NCBI GenBank assembly: GCA_934589675.1
Contig: CAKTOF010000008.1
Span: forward strand, 1-64,000
Length of the DNA: 64,000 nucleotides
Source of the DNA: an uncultured Oscillospiraceae bacterium
GTDB taxonomy: Bacteria; Bacillota; Clostridia; Oscillospirales; Oscillospiraceae
Direction of reading: 5' to 3'
Of this stretch, positions 8,262 through 17,411 are shown piece after piece (position 1 is the first letter of the stretch; every line of letters begins with the position of its first letter). Made by a program: the position numbers and the translations under genes. The notes beneath the pieces are model-generated. The model was not told the DNA's origin, did not search any database, and saw only the letters and a program-made list of their open reading frames with translations.

Positions 8262-9095
8262 TTACGCTTTGCCCGCGCGCAGGACGACGACCGGCACGTC
8301 CGGCCGGTTGAACAGGCGCGGCAGCCCGCCCGCGGGGCCGAGGCCGCGGCTGACGACCATCTGCGCAGCGCCCTGCTTGTACAGCCCGGCGCTGTATTGC
8401 GGAAGCAGCGACCGATCCGCCCCGAGCAGCCCGCCGACGGCCGGCAGGCGGACGACGCCGCCGTGCCCGTGGCCGCAGAGCACAAGGTCGACGCCAAGCG
8501 CAGCCCATGTGCTCAGTCCGTCGTTGCGATGCGCGAGCAGGACGATGGGCGCGTCGCCCTCCGCCTCCCGGATGCGCGCGATCAGCTGCTCCGGGCGCTC
8601 CATGTCATACGGCCCGTTCGGGTCGTGCACGCCCGCTATGATGATTTTTTCGCCGCCGCGCCGCAGCACGCAGTAGTCGTTGCCCAGCACCGCGGCGCCC
8701 GCTTGCTCGAGCGCGGCCATGAGTGTGCGCGCCGCGCCGGAGGCCCACTCGTGATTGCCCGTGACATAATATACGGGCGCGACGGCCGTCAGGCGGCCGA
8801 GCAGCGACGCGCACGCGGCAACATCCGCCGCGTCTTCGATCATGTCGCCGCACACGGCGATGGCATCCGGCTCCGCCGCCGCCACCGCGTCAAAAAGCCG
8901 CCCGTTGTCCCGGCCGAACAGCTTCCCCTGCGTGTCGGTCACGAGCGCAAGGCGAAATCCGTCAAACGCCTCCGGCAGCGACAAAAGCTCCGCCTCATAG
9001 GTTTCCGAGACGATCACGCTGTTTTCAAACCAGAAAAACCACAAAAGCGCCGGCAGCACGAGCGCCGCCGCAATGCGCCGCCGCAGCCGCGCCAT
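8262..9095 (-). CDS. Membrane-anchored metallophosphoesterase (YkuE-like)
   Basis: A calcineurin-fold phosphoesterase of 277 residues. An N-terminal basic segment and transmembrane helix (about residues 8-24) should place the catalytic domain outside the cell. Visible motifs are GDMIED, TGNHEW, LLAHRND and GHGHGG. The first metal motif, normally DxH, reads DTQ (VTDTQGK), so one usual metal ligand appears replaced. The start ATG 9095 has GGAGGTGAGG just upstream; a longer frame to 9122 has no ribosome site. The family includes UDP-diacylglucosamine hydrolase-like and phosphodiesterase enzymes; the substrate is unknown. It is transcribed divergently from recJ. Confidence 0.82.
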   Translation of the reverse strand: MARLRRRIAAALVLPALLWFFWFENSVIVSETYEAELLSLPEAFDGFRLALVTDTQGKLFGRDNGRLFDAVAAAEPDAIAVCGDMIEDAADVAACASLLGRLTAVAPVYYVTGNHEWASGAARTLMAALEQAGAAVLGNDYCVLRRGGEKIIIAGVHDPNGPYDMERPEQLIARIREAEGDAPIVLLAHRNDGLSTWAALGVDLVLCGHGHGGVVRLPAVGGLLGADRSLLPQYSAGLYKQGAAQMVVSRGLGPAGGLPRLFNRPDVPVVVLRAGKA

Positions 9096-9210
9096 GGCCT
9101 CACCTCCCCACACACATAGCATAGCGCGCGCCGGGCGCGAGACGCGTCAAAGCCGCGCGGCGCGGCGGCGCAGTTTTTTCTGCATTTTTACCAGTCCGGG
9201 TAATTTCTCA

Positions 9211-9239
9211 TTGTGAAAAGCGATGAAATTTGATATAAT
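9211..9239 (+). promoter_or_regulatory. Sigma-A promoter of the recJ-relA-dtd operon
   Basis: TTGTGA (9211-9216), 17-base spacer, perfect TATAAT (9234-9239). It lies in the 179-base divergent interval; the start of transcription is expected near 9246. Confidence 0.7.
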
Positions 9240-9274
9240 ACAGCAAAAAGAAAATTTTTGGATGTGCATCAAAA

Positions 9275-11338
9275 TTGAAATACGGAACCTGGAATATTTC
9301 GGGCTACCGGTCTGGCGACGTGGAAGCGCTCCGTCAGGCTGGCGTTAGCCCGCTCGCCGCGTGCGTGCTTTGCAGCCGCGGCTACGATGCGCCGGAAAGG
9401 GCGCTCGCCTTTCTCTCGCCGGATGAGGCGCTGCACGACCCGATGCTGCTTTGCGGCATGGACGATGCCGCATCGCGCGTCAAGCGCGCGCTCTCGTGCG
9501 GCGAGCACATTGCCGTCTTCGGCGACTACGACGTCGACGGCATCACGTCGACGTGCCTTTTGACGGATTTTCTCCGCAGCGCCGGCGCAAACTGCACAAG
9601 CTACATCCCCGGCCGGCTCGAGGAGGGCTACGGGCTCAACGAGCCCGCCATCCGCGCGCTGAAGGAGCAGGGCGTGCAGCTCATCATCACGGTCGACTGC
9701 GGCATCACCGCCGTCGAGGAGGCGGCGCTCTGCCGCTCTCTCGGCGTCGACCTTGTCGTCACCGATCACCATGAGTGCAAAGCCGAGCTGCCCGCCGCCT
9801 GCGCCGTCGTCGACCCGCGGCAGGGTGCGTGCGCCTACCCAAACCCGGCGCTCGCCGGCGTCGGCGTCGCCTTCAAGCTGGCCGCCGCCATCTGCGGCGA
9901 TCAGGACGCGATGCTCGCCCGCTACGCAGACCTCGTCTGCATGGGCACCGTGGCCGACGTCATGCCGCTGCTCGGAGAAAACCGCGCATTCGTGCGCGCG
10001 GGCCTTGCCGCGCTGCAGTCTCCCGCGCGCCCCGGCGTGCGCGCGCTCATGGATGAGTGCGGCTGCGCCGGCAAGCCCATCACGGCCGGGACGATCGGCT
10101 ATATGCTCGCCCCGCGCATCAACGCCGCCGGCCGGCTCGGGCAGGTCGGCCTTGCGCTCGAGCTGTTCCTGACGGACGACGAAGCCCGTGCCCGGCAGCT
10201 CGCCGCGCAGCTGTGCGAGCTCAACCGCGAGCGCCAGCTCATCGAGGCGGACATCTACGCCGACGCGAAAAGCCGCCTGCAAAATGTCGAAGATCCGAAG
10301 GCCATCGTCATGGCCAGCGAGACGTGGCATCAGGGCGTCGTCGGCATCGTCGCCTCGCGCCTGGCCGAGGACTACCTCTGCCCTGTCTTTCTCATCTGCA
10401 TGGACGGCGACCACGGCAAGGCGTCCTCGCGCAGCTACGGGGGCTTTCACCTGTTCTCGTCGCTTGCTGCGCTCGCGCCGCTGCTGGAAAACTACGGCGG
10501 GCATGATCTCGCCGCCGGCTTTACGATCCGCCGGGAGAACATCGACGCCTTCCGCGAGCAGATCACAAAGCTCGCCGCTGACTTCTGCCAGTCCGGCGAG
10601 CAGAGCGCGGCGCTCGAGATCGACTGCGCCGTCCCGCCGGAGTATCTGACGCTTGCAAACGTCCAGCGGCTTGACGATCTTGAGCCGTGCGGCGCCTCGT
10701 GGCCGCGGCCGGTGTTCTATCTTGATGAGCTGCGCGTCGAACAGCTGACGGAGGTCGGCGCCGGGCGCCACCTCAAGCTTCGCCTGCGCCGCGGCAGCCA
10801 TGTGTTCGGCGCCATTTTCTTCTCCATGACCGCCATGCGCAGCGCCATCTGCGAGGGCGACACCGTCGAGGTCGCCTTCACCCCGCAGATCAACGAATAC
10901 CGCGGCACGCGCTCGGTCCAGCTCAACCTCATCGACATCCGCCCGTGCTCGCGCACGCGCGAGCAGCTGCATACGGAGTCCGCGCTTTACCGCCGGTTGT
11001 CCTCGCACGAGGCGCTCTCCGCGCCCGAGGCCGCCGCACTCACCCCGAGCCGCGAGGAATTCGTGGCCGTGTGGAAATATCTCTCGGCCAACGCCGACTG
11101 CGGCAGCCTGTCTGAGGACGCGTCGTGCCTTTCCCGGAAGATCTCGCGCCTGTGCGGCCTGCCCGCAAGCCCCATGCGCACGCGCGTGTGCCTGGACGTG
11201 TTCTGCGAGCGCGGCCTGATCGACCTGCACGCCCGCCGGCAGGAGCTACATATCCGCCTGACAGGCGGCGGCAAAAAGGTCGATCTCAATTCCAGCAGCA
11301 TTATGATCCATCTCAAAGAGATTTCCGGAGGTGACTGA
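9275..11338 (+). CDS. recJ: Single-stranded-DNA-specific exonuclease RecJ
   Basis: A 687-residue DHH-family 5'-3' ssDNA exonuclease used in recombination and mismatch repair. Motif I is DYDVDG (residues 84-89). The signature DHH is at 164-166 (VVTDHHECK). The DHHA1 RNA/DNA-binding glycine motif GGHDLAAGF is near residue 408, followed by an OB-like domain and a C-terminal extension. The start is a TTG at 9275, the only start near the conserved N-terminus; upstream ATGs are out of frame and the ribosome site is weak. relA follows after two bases. The recJ-relA-dtd order is as in Bacillus, but apt, usually between recJ and relA there, is missing. Confidence 0.95.
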   Translation: MKYGTWNISGYRSGDVEALRQAGVSPLAACVLCSRGYDAPERALAFLSPDEALHDPMLLCGMDDAASRVKRALSCGEHIAVFGDYDVDGITSTCLLTDFLRSAGANCTSYIPGRLEEGYGLNEPAIRALKEQGVQLIITVDCGITAVEEAALCRSLGVDLVVTDHHECKAELPAACAVVDPRQGACAYPNPALAGVGVAFKLAAAICGDQDAMLARYADLVCMGTVADVMPLLGENRAFVRAGLAALQSPARPGVRALMDECGCAGKPITAGTIGYMLAPRINAAGRLGQVGLALELFLTDDEARARQLAAQLCELNRERQLIEADIYADAKSRLQNVEDPKAIVMASETWHQGVVGIVASRLAEDYLCPVFLICMDGDHGKASSRSYGGFHLFSSLAALAPLLENYGGHDLAAGFTIRRENIDAFREQITKLAADFCQSGEQSAALEIDCAVPPEYLTLANVQRLDDLEPCGASWPRPVFYLDELRVEQLTEVGAGRHLKLRLRRGSHVFGAIFFSMTAMRSAICEGDTVEVAFTPQINEYRGTRSVQLNLIDIRPCSRTREQLHTESALYRRLSSHEALSAPEAAALTPSREEFVAVWKYLSANADCGSLSEDASCLSRKISRLCGLPASPMRTRVCLDVFCERGLIDLHARRQELHIRLTGGGKKVDLNSSSIMIHLKEISGGD

Positions 11339-11340
11339 GC

Positions 11341-13518
11341 GTGGAATCCGTTTCCGAGCACTATGAATCCATGAAGGCGGCCATCCTCGCACATAACCCC
11401 TCCGCAGACATGGCCCGCATCGACGCGGCCGTGGACTACGCAACAAAAAAGCACGAGGGGCAAACGCGCAAGGACGGCTCGCCCTATATCATCCACCCGC
11501 TCGCCGTGGCGCAGATCGTCGCGGAGATCGGGCTTGACACCGACGCCATCATCGGCGCGCTGCTGCACGACTGCATCGAGGACACGGACGCGACGTTCGA
11601 CGAGATCTCGCGTCTGTTTGGCCTGACGGTCGCGCAGCTCGTCGAGGGCGTCACAAAGCTCACGCGTGTGCAGTATTCGACGACCGAGGAGCAGCAGATG
11701 GAAAATCTGCGCAAGATGTTCATGGCCATGAGCCACGACATCCGCGTCATCCTCATCAAGATCGCCGACCGCCTGCACAACACGCGCACGCTGGAATACC
11801 AGACGCCCGCCAAGCAGATCAGCAAGTCCATGGAGACCATGGACATCTACGCGCCGCTCGCGCACCGGCTCGGCATGCAGAAGATCAAGTGGGAGCTTGA
11901 GGACGCAAGCCTGCAGTACCTCGACCCGCAGGGCTATGCGCGCATCATGCAGTATCTCGACGAGCAGAAGGCCTCCGGCGAGAAGTTCATGCAGACCATT
12001 CAGGGCGTGCTGAGCGAGCGGCTCGAGTCCGTCGGCATCAAATGCACCATTCAGGCGCGCGTGAAGCATGTGTACTCCATCTACCGCAAGATGTACACGC
12101 AGCACAAAAACATCAACGAGCTCTACGACCTGTACGCCTTCCGCGTCATCGTCGACTCCATCACGGACTGCTACAACGTTCTCGGCCATGTGCACGACCT
12201 CTTTAACCCCGTGCCCGGCCGGTTCAAGGACTATATCTCCACGCCGAAGCCGAACATGTACCAGTCGCTCCACACGACGGTCGTCGGCAAGGAGGGCGTT
12301 CCCTTTGAGGTGCAGATCCGCACATGGGAGATGCACGAGACGGCCGAGTACGGCATCGCCGCGCACTGGAAATACAAGCAGAACGGCGACGGCGCGGGCT
12401 CGGAGCAGCAGTTTGAGTGGGTGCGCCGGCTGCTGGAGAACCAGCAGGACACCGAGGCCGAGGACTATATCAACTCCCTCAAGGTCGACCTTTTTGACGA
12501 CGAGGTCTTTGTCTTTACCCCGCGCGGCAAGGTCATCTCCCTGCCCGCCGGCTCGACGCCCATCGACTTTGCCTACGCCGTCCACTCCGAGGTCGGCAAC
12601 CACATGGTCGGCGCGAAGATCAACAACCGCATCGCCGGCTACGACGCCGTTTTGCAGAACGGCGACATCTGCGAGATCATCACCTCGCAGTCGGCCAAGG
12701 GCCCGAGCCGCGACTGGCTCAAGCTGTGCAAGTCGAACGGCGCGCGCATCAAGATCAAGCAGTGGTACAAAAAAGAGCGCCGCGACGAGAACATCGAGCG
12801 CGGCCGCTCGAGCTTCGACGCCGAGCTTCGCCGCATCGGCTTTAGCCCGTCCATCGTCCAGAATGATGAGATCCTGCCTGTTATCCTGCGCAAGGTCGGC
12901 TACGACTCGCTCGACGACCTGTACGCGGCCATTGGCTACGGCGGCATGACGGCGCTCAAGGCCGTCAACCGCGTGAAGGAAGAGCTCGTCCGCGCCAACC
13001 GCGCCGTGCCGAAGGAGGCCGCCGTCAAGGTCGACCTGCCCGGCGCGAAAAAGCAGCGGCACAGCGAGTCCGGCATCATTGTCGAGGACATCGACAACTG
13101 CCTCATCAAGCTCTCGCGCTGCTGCACGCCCGTCCCGGGCGACGACATCGTCGGCTTTATCACCAAGGGCTACGGCGTCTCCATCCACCGGCGCGACTGC
13201 CCGAACGCCGCGGGCGCGGCGTCGCCGGAGTATTCCGGCCGCTGGGTCAAGGTCACATGGGAGGACGCGCCGACCGACCCGTTCACGACGACGCTCGAGG
13301 TCGAGGCGACCGACCGCGACGGGCTCGTGCTCGACGCCGCGACGATCATGGCCTCGCTGAAGATCCGCGTGAGCGAGCTGTCCGCCCGGAGTCTGCCGGG
13401 CGGCAAGTGCACCATCACGCTTTCATTCGAGGTGCGCAATGTGACGGAGCTGAACACCGTCCAGCAGCGCATCCGCGCCATTTCCGGCGTCACCAACATC
13501 CGAAGGGGGCACGCATAA
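11341..13518 (+). CDS. relA: Bifunctional (p)ppGpp synthetase/hydrolase (Rel)
   Basis: A 725-residue long RelA/SpoT homologue controlling the stringent response. The hydrolase domain has intact HD (H76, D77) and ED (E80, D81) motifs. The synthetase domain follows (VKHVYSIYRKM; RFKDYI carrying the RxKD loop of bifunctional enzymes; EVQIRT near 323). Then come TGS (about 385-440), a zinc-finger/helical region with RCCTPVPGDD, and a C-terminal ACT domain (about 650-725). The GTG start at 11341 sits three bases after the recJ stop with GGAGGTGA upstream. Its stop overlaps dtd by one base. It should both make and degrade the alarmone. Confidence 0.96.
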   Translation: MESVSEHYESMKAAILAHNPSADMARIDAAVDYATKKHEGQTRKDGSPYIIHPLAVAQIVAEIGLDTDAIIGALLHDCIEDTDATFDEISRLFGLTVAQLVEGVTKLTRVQYSTTEEQQMENLRKMFMAMSHDIRVILIKIADRLHNTRTLEYQTPAKQISKSMETMDIYAPLAHRLGMQKIKWELEDASLQYLDPQGYARIMQYLDEQKASGEKFMQTIQGVLSERLESVGIKCTIQARVKHVYSIYRKMYTQHKNINELYDLYAFRVIVDSITDCYNVLGHVHDLFNPVPGRFKDYISTPKPNMYQSLHTTVVGKEGVPFEVQIRTWEMHETAEYGIAAHWKYKQNGDGAGSEQQFEWVRRLLENQQDTEAEDYINSLKVDLFDDEVFVFTPRGKVISLPAGSTPIDFAYAVHSEVGNHMVGAKINNRIAGYDAVLQNGDICEIITSQSAKGPSRDWLKLCKSNGARIKIKQWYKKERRDENIERGRSSFDAELRRIGFSPSIVQNDEILPVILRKVGYDSLDDLYAAIGYGGMTALKAVNRVKEELVRANRAVPKEAAVKVDLPGAKKQRHSESGIIVEDIDNCLIKLSRCCTPVPGDDIVGFITKGYGVSIHRRDCPNAAGAASPEYSGRWVKVTWEDAPTDPFTTTLEVEATDRDGLVLDAATIMASLKIRVSELSARSLPGGKCTITLSFEVRNVTELNTVQQRIRAISGVTNIRRGHA

Positions 13519-13967
13519 TGCGCGCAGTTGTCACAAGAGTCCGCTCCGCGGCCGTCGCCATCGACGGCGAGAATTCCGGCGCCATCGGGCAGGGCTTTCT
13601 GGTTCTGCTCGGCGTCGGCCCGGACGACGGACAGGCGCAGTGCCGCAAGCTCTGCGACAAGATCCTCGGGCTTCGCGTTTTTGAGGACGACGCGGGCAAG
13701 ATGAACCGCTCGCTCGCGGACGTCGGCGGGCAGGTGCTCGTCGTCAGCCAGTTCACGCTCTACGGTGACTGCAAAAAAGGCCGCCGTCCGAGCTTTACCG
13801 GCGCGGCCGCGCCGGATGTCGCCATCCCGCTCTACGAGCTGTTTCTGACCGAGTGCGAAAAAGCCGGCTTCCCGCCGCAGCACGGGCAGTTCGGCGCGGA
13901 TATGCAGGTCTCGTCCGTCAATGACGGGCCGGTCACGCTCATTCTCGACACGGATGAGCTCATGTAA
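13518..13967 (+). CDS. dtd: D-aminoacyl-tRNA deacylase
   Basis: A 149-residue DTD, which removes D-amino acids mischarged on tRNA. The family signatures are present: the SQFTLYGD segment (about residues 78-85) that forms half of the active site, and the C-terminal NDGPVTLILDT motif that gives the cross-subunit cis Gly-Pro-type pocket. Length is the family norm. The start overlaps the relA stop by one base (TAATG). The relA-dtd pairing is conserved in Firmicutes. Confidence 0.96.
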   Translation: MRAVVTRVRSAAVAIDGENSGAIGQGFLVLLGVGPDDGQAQCRKLCDKILGLRVFEDDAGKMNRSLADVGGQVLVVSQFTLYGDCKKGRRPSFTGAAAPDVAIPLYELFLTECEKAGFPPQHGQFGADMQVSSVNDGPVTLILDTDELM

Positions 13968-13987
13968 ATCTTTCTGAGGTGAGACTT

Positions 13988-14605
13988 ATGAAAATCTACG
14001 TCATGCAGGTCGGTCAGCTCGCGACGAACTGCTACATCGTCTGGGACGAGCAGACAGACGAGGCCGCCGTCATCGACCCCGGCGACAGCGGCCGCGCCAT
14101 CGCAGGCTGGATGGCCGAGCGCGGCCTGAGCCTCCGCGCCATTTTGCTCACGCACACGCATTTTGACCACGTCGGCGGCCTGCGCGCGCTGCACGAGGCC
14201 GTGCCGGACGCGCCCATCTGGGTCTGCCGGGACGAGTTTTCCTATGACAACTCCATGAGCGACGGTCTGCTGGACGACAACTGGGAATACCATTACTATG
14301 ACGAGGGCGACACCGTCGCGGTCGGCGCGCTCCGCTTCCGCGTGCTGCGCACGCCGGGCCACACGCCGGGCTCGGTCTGCCTGATCTGCGGCGACGTCAT
14401 CTTCTCCGGCGACACGCTCTTTCAGGGCTCGTGCGGCCGCACGGATTTCCCCGGCGGCAGCTGGGTCGAAATGGAATCGTCGCTGCGCAAGCTCCATGAC
14501 CTGCCGGGCGAGTATACCGTTCTGTCCGGCCACACCGGCTCGACGACGCTCGAGCGCGAGCGCAGGACGAACACCTTCATGCTTCAGGCCATGCAGGACG
14601 CATGA
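13988..14605 (+). CDS. MBL-fold metallo-hydrolase, glyoxalase II-like
   Basis: A 205-residue metallo-beta-lactamase-fold hydrolase of the short YqgX/glyoxalase II type. The dinuclear metal motif THTHFDHVGG is near residue 58, with GHTPGS, SGDTLF and SGHTGST supplying the remaining ligands. It lacks the C-terminal helical domain of classical GloB, so the substrate may be a hydroxyacyl-thiol other than lactoylglutathione. ATG 13988 follows GAGGTGAG. The stop overlaps the hemZ start (ATGA). The place between dtd and hemZ recurs in Clostridia. Confidence 0.9.
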   Translation: MKIYVMQVGQLATNCYIVWDEQTDEAAVIDPGDSGRAIAGWMAERGLSLRAILLTHTHFDHVGGLRALHEAVPDAPIWVCRDEFSYDNSMSDGLLDDNWEYHYYDEGDTVAVGALRFRVLRTPGHTPGSVCLICGDVIFSGDTLFQGSCGRTDFPGGSWVEMESSLRKLHDLPGEYTVLSGHTGSTTLERERRTNTFMLQAMQDA

Positions 14606-16074
14606 AGCTCTATCTTCGCGGTCACACCTACCGCTACGCCATGGAGCAGATCCAGCTGTCTCTGTTCCCGGGCGAAAAAGTCGAATACGAAACGGCGCCG
14701 TTTGCCGGCTGTGACGGCGCCGTTTCGTCTCTTTCCGAGGGCAGGCTGTACCTGACGGCCACCGCGCGCATCACCTACCGCGGCAAGACGGCGTTTGCCC
14801 GCCGCAGCATCCCCAAATCGGCCGCGACGGAGCCGGTCCGCCGGCAGATCCTGCGCCAGAGCTACTACCGCGCGGCCGTTTCCCTGCTCGGCGCCGAGCC
14901 GCCGTGGGGCGCGCTGTCCGGCGTGCGGCCGACGAAGCTCACAACGCGCTGCCTGCTCTCCGGCGGCACGGCGCAGGACGCGGAGGCGCTCATGCGCCGG
15001 ACGTACTACGTCTCGCCGTCGCGCCGGAAGCTGTGCATCGAGTGCTCCGAGGCGTCGTATGCCGCGGCGCGGCTGCTCTCGCCCGGCGACGTGTCGCTGT
15101 ATGTCGGCATCCCGTTCTGTCCGACGCGCTGCATCTATTGCAGCTTCGTCAGCCAGACGACCGGGCAGTCCGGCGCGCTCATCGCGCCGTATTTAGACGC
15201 GCTCATCCGTGAGATCGAATCGCTCGGTCAGGCGCTGCGCGAGGCCGGGACGCGCGTGCGCACGGTCTACATCGGCGGCGGCACGCCGACGACGCTCTCG
15301 GGCGCGCAGCTGGGGCGGCTGATGGACGCCATTGATTCTTCTATTGACAGATCGGCACTTTTGGAGTATACCGTCGAAGGCGGCCGTCCCGATACGCTGA
15401 GCGCCGAAAAGTTCTCCGTCATCGCCGCGCACGGCGCCGGCCGCGTGAGCATCAACCCGCAGTCCATGAACGACGCCGTGCTCCGCCGCGTCGGGCGGCT
15501 GCACGACGCGGACATGATCGTGCGCTCGTATGAGCAGGCGCGGCAGGCCGGCTTCTCCGCCGTCAACATGGATCTCATCGCCGGCCTTCCCGGCGACGAT
15601 CCGGAGTCGTTCGCCGCGTCGCTCGCGCGCGTCATCGCGCTGGGCCCGGAAAATATCACCGTCCACTCGCTCGCCCTGAAAAAGGGCGCGGCGCTCTACG
15701 ACCACCGCGAGGGGCTTCCCTCAGACGAGGCCGTCGGCGAAATGCTCGCCGGCGCGGAGGACGCGCTGCGGCAGGCGGGCTACGCGCCGTACTACCTCTA
15801 CCGCCAGAAGTATATGTCCGGCAGCTTCGAGAACGTCGGCTGGACAAAGCCCGGCCACGCGTGCCTTTACAACATCTACATGATGGAGGAGCTCCAGACG
15901 ATCGTCTCGTGCGGCGCGGGCGGCATGACGAAGATCAACCTGCCGCACGGGCGGCTCGAGCGCCTGCACAACCCCAAATACCCGAAGGAATACATCGAGC
16001 GCGCAGACGACGTCTGCGCCGGCAAGCGCGGCCTTGCGGAGCTGCTCCGCCCCGCCGCGCCATCTCAAACCTGA
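14602..16074 (+). CDS. hemZ: Oxygen-independent coproporphyrinogen III dehydrogenase HemZ-like radical SAM protein
   Basis: A 490-residue radical SAM protein. The SAM-binding 4Fe-4S cysteines are C173, C177 and C180 (CPTRCIYCSF). The following glycine motif IGGGTPTTLS and the INMDLIAGLPGD segment are typical of HemN/HemZ enzymes. The 170-residue N-terminal extension before the radical SAM core distinguishes HemZ from HemN and HemW. HemZ proteins are annotated as anaerobic coproporphyrinogen oxidases, but in gut Clostridia without a full heme pathway the true substrate is uncertain. Translationally coupled to the upstream MBL gene by a four-base overlap. Confidence 0.88.
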   Translation: MKLYLRGHTYRYAMEQIQLSLFPGEKVEYETAPFAGCDGAVSSLSEGRLYLTATARITYRGKTAFARRSIPKSAATEPVRRQILRQSYYRAAVSLLGAEPPWGALSGVRPTKLTTRCLLSGGTAQDAEALMRRTYYVSPSRRKLCIECSEASYAAARLLSPGDVSLYVGIPFCPTRCIYCSFVSQTTGQSGALIAPYLDALIREIESLGQALREAGTRVRTVYIGGGTPTTLSGAQLGRLMDAIDSSIDRSALLEYTVEGGRPDTLSAEKFSVIAAHGAGRVSINPQSMNDAVLRRVGRLHDADMIVRSYEQARQAGFSAVNMDLIAGLPGDDPESFAASLARVIALGPENITVHSLALKKGAALYDHREGLPSDEAVGEMLAGAEDALRQAGYAPYYLYRQKYMSGSFENVGWTKPGHACLYNIYMMEELQTIVSCGAGGMTKINLPHGRLERLHNPKYPKEYIERADDVCAGKRGLAELLRPAAPSQT

Positions 16075-16085
16075 GAGGAGAACCC

Positions 16086-17408
16086 ATGGACACTCTGTTT
16101 TCCAACGTCACCGCGGTGACCATGAACGAGCGCTTCGACGTGCTCTACAGCGCATTTGTCGGCGTGACGGACGGCAAGATCTCCTACATCGGCCGCAGCG
16201 CGCCGGAGGAGGCGCCGCAGCAAATCGTCGACGGCACCGGCATGGTGCTCATGCCCGGCCTCATCAACTGCCACACGCATCTTCCCATGACGATCCTGCG
16301 CGGCTACGCCGACGACTATGACCTCAAAACATGGCTGGAAGACTACATCTTCCCGCGCGAGGACCGGCTCGACGACCGCGCCGTCAAGGCCGGCGCGCTG
16401 CTCGGCATCGCCGAGTGCCTGCGCTTCGGCGTGACGAGCGTCTCGGAGATGTACGACCATATTGGCGCCATCGCCGAGGCCGTCGCGGAGTCCGGCATCA
16501 AGGCCAATCTCTCGCGCGGGACGACGATGTTCATTGGCGACGAGTTCGACTTTGAGACGTTCCCTGCCTGTCGGGAGCTTGTCGCCGCCAAGGAAAAATG
16601 GCACGGCTATGACGCCGGCCGCATCCAGATCGAGGCGAGCATCCACGCTGAGTACACCTCGACCTACCAGCTGTGGGACGCCGTGGCCGAGTATGCCTAC
16701 AACGAGGGACTGGGGCTCCAGATCCACCTGTCCGAGACAAAAAACGAGCACGAAAGCTGCAAGGAAAAGTACGGCCTCACGCCCGCGCAGCTTTTGGACT
16801 GCCACAACGTCTTCCTCCCGCGCACGACGGCGGCGCACTGCGTCTGGCTCGAGCCGGAGGATCGGGCGCTTCTGGCAAAGCGCGGCGTCTCCGCGGTGCA
16901 CTGCCCCGTCAGCAACTTAAAGCTCGGCAGCGGCACGGCCGACGTCGCCGCCATGGTCAAGGCCGGCATGAATGTCTGCCTCGGCACGGACGGCGCGGCT
17001 TCGAACAACAATCTGGACATGTTCGAGGAGATCAAAGCCGCCGCGCTCACGGCCAAGGGGCGCACCTGCGACCCGACGGCCTTAAACGCCCGCGCGGCGC
17101 TGCTCATGGCGACCGTCTGCGGCGCAAGGGCGCAGGGCCGCGAGCACGAGTGCGGCCAGATCAAGCTCGGCTTTGATGCCGACCTCATCCTGCTCGACTT
17201 CACCGCGCCGCACCTCATTCCGACGCACTCGGTCATCTCGTCGCTTGTCTACAGCGCATCGGGGCACGACGTATGCATGACGATGGTGCGCGGCAAGATC
17301 CTCTACGCCGCCGGAAAATACACGACGATCGACATGAACGCCGTCGTGAAAGAGCTGGCCGAGTACGCCATGCCGAAGGTGTTCGGCGAAGAGCAGGAGG
17401 CGAAGTGA
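16086..17408 (+). CDS. Amidohydrolase, MTA/SAH/adenosine deaminase-like (TRZ/ATZ family)
   Basis: A 440-residue amidohydrolase. The HxH metal motif is H63-T-H65 (INCHTHLPM). The later ligands are in IHAEYTS, QIHLSET, TAAHCVWL and GTDGAASNNNLDM. These match 5-methylthioadenosine/S-adenosylhomocysteine deaminases (MtaD) within the TRZ/ATZ group, which deaminate adenosine derivatives to inosine forms. ATG 16086 has GAGAGGAG upstream, eleven bases after hemZ. The assignment of the natural substrate within the family is inference. It ends just before the TTG start of the flippase gene. Confidence 0.88.
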   Translation: MDTLFSNVTAVTMNERFDVLYSAFVGVTDGKISYIGRSAPEEAPQQIVDGTGMVLMPGLINCHTHLPMTILRGYADDYDLKTWLEDYIFPREDRLDDRAVKAGALLGIAECLRFGVTSVSEMYDHIGAIAEAVAESGIKANLSRGTTMFIGDEFDFETFPACRELVAAKEKWHGYDAGRIQIEASIHAEYTSTYQLWDAVAEYAYNEGLGLQIHLSETKNEHESCKEKYGLTPAQLLDCHNVFLPRTTAAHCVWLEPEDRALLAKRGVSAVHCPVSNLKLGSGTADVAAMVKAGMNVCLGTDGAASNNNLDMFEEIKAAALTAKGRTCDPTALNARAALLMATVCGARAQGREHECGQIKLGFDADLILLDFTAPHLIPTHSVISSLVYSASGHDVCMTMVRGKILYAAGKYTTIDMNAVVKELAEYAMPKVFGEEQEAK

Positions 17409-17411
17409 TCC

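Noticed and set aside
9269..13188. Very long open frames (over 600 codons) on the strand opposite recJ and relA
   Set aside because: They lie exactly antisense to clear RecJ and Rel genes and arise from the high GC at third positions. Their translations are low-complexity Arg/Ala/Val/Asp-rich with no domains or ribosome sites.
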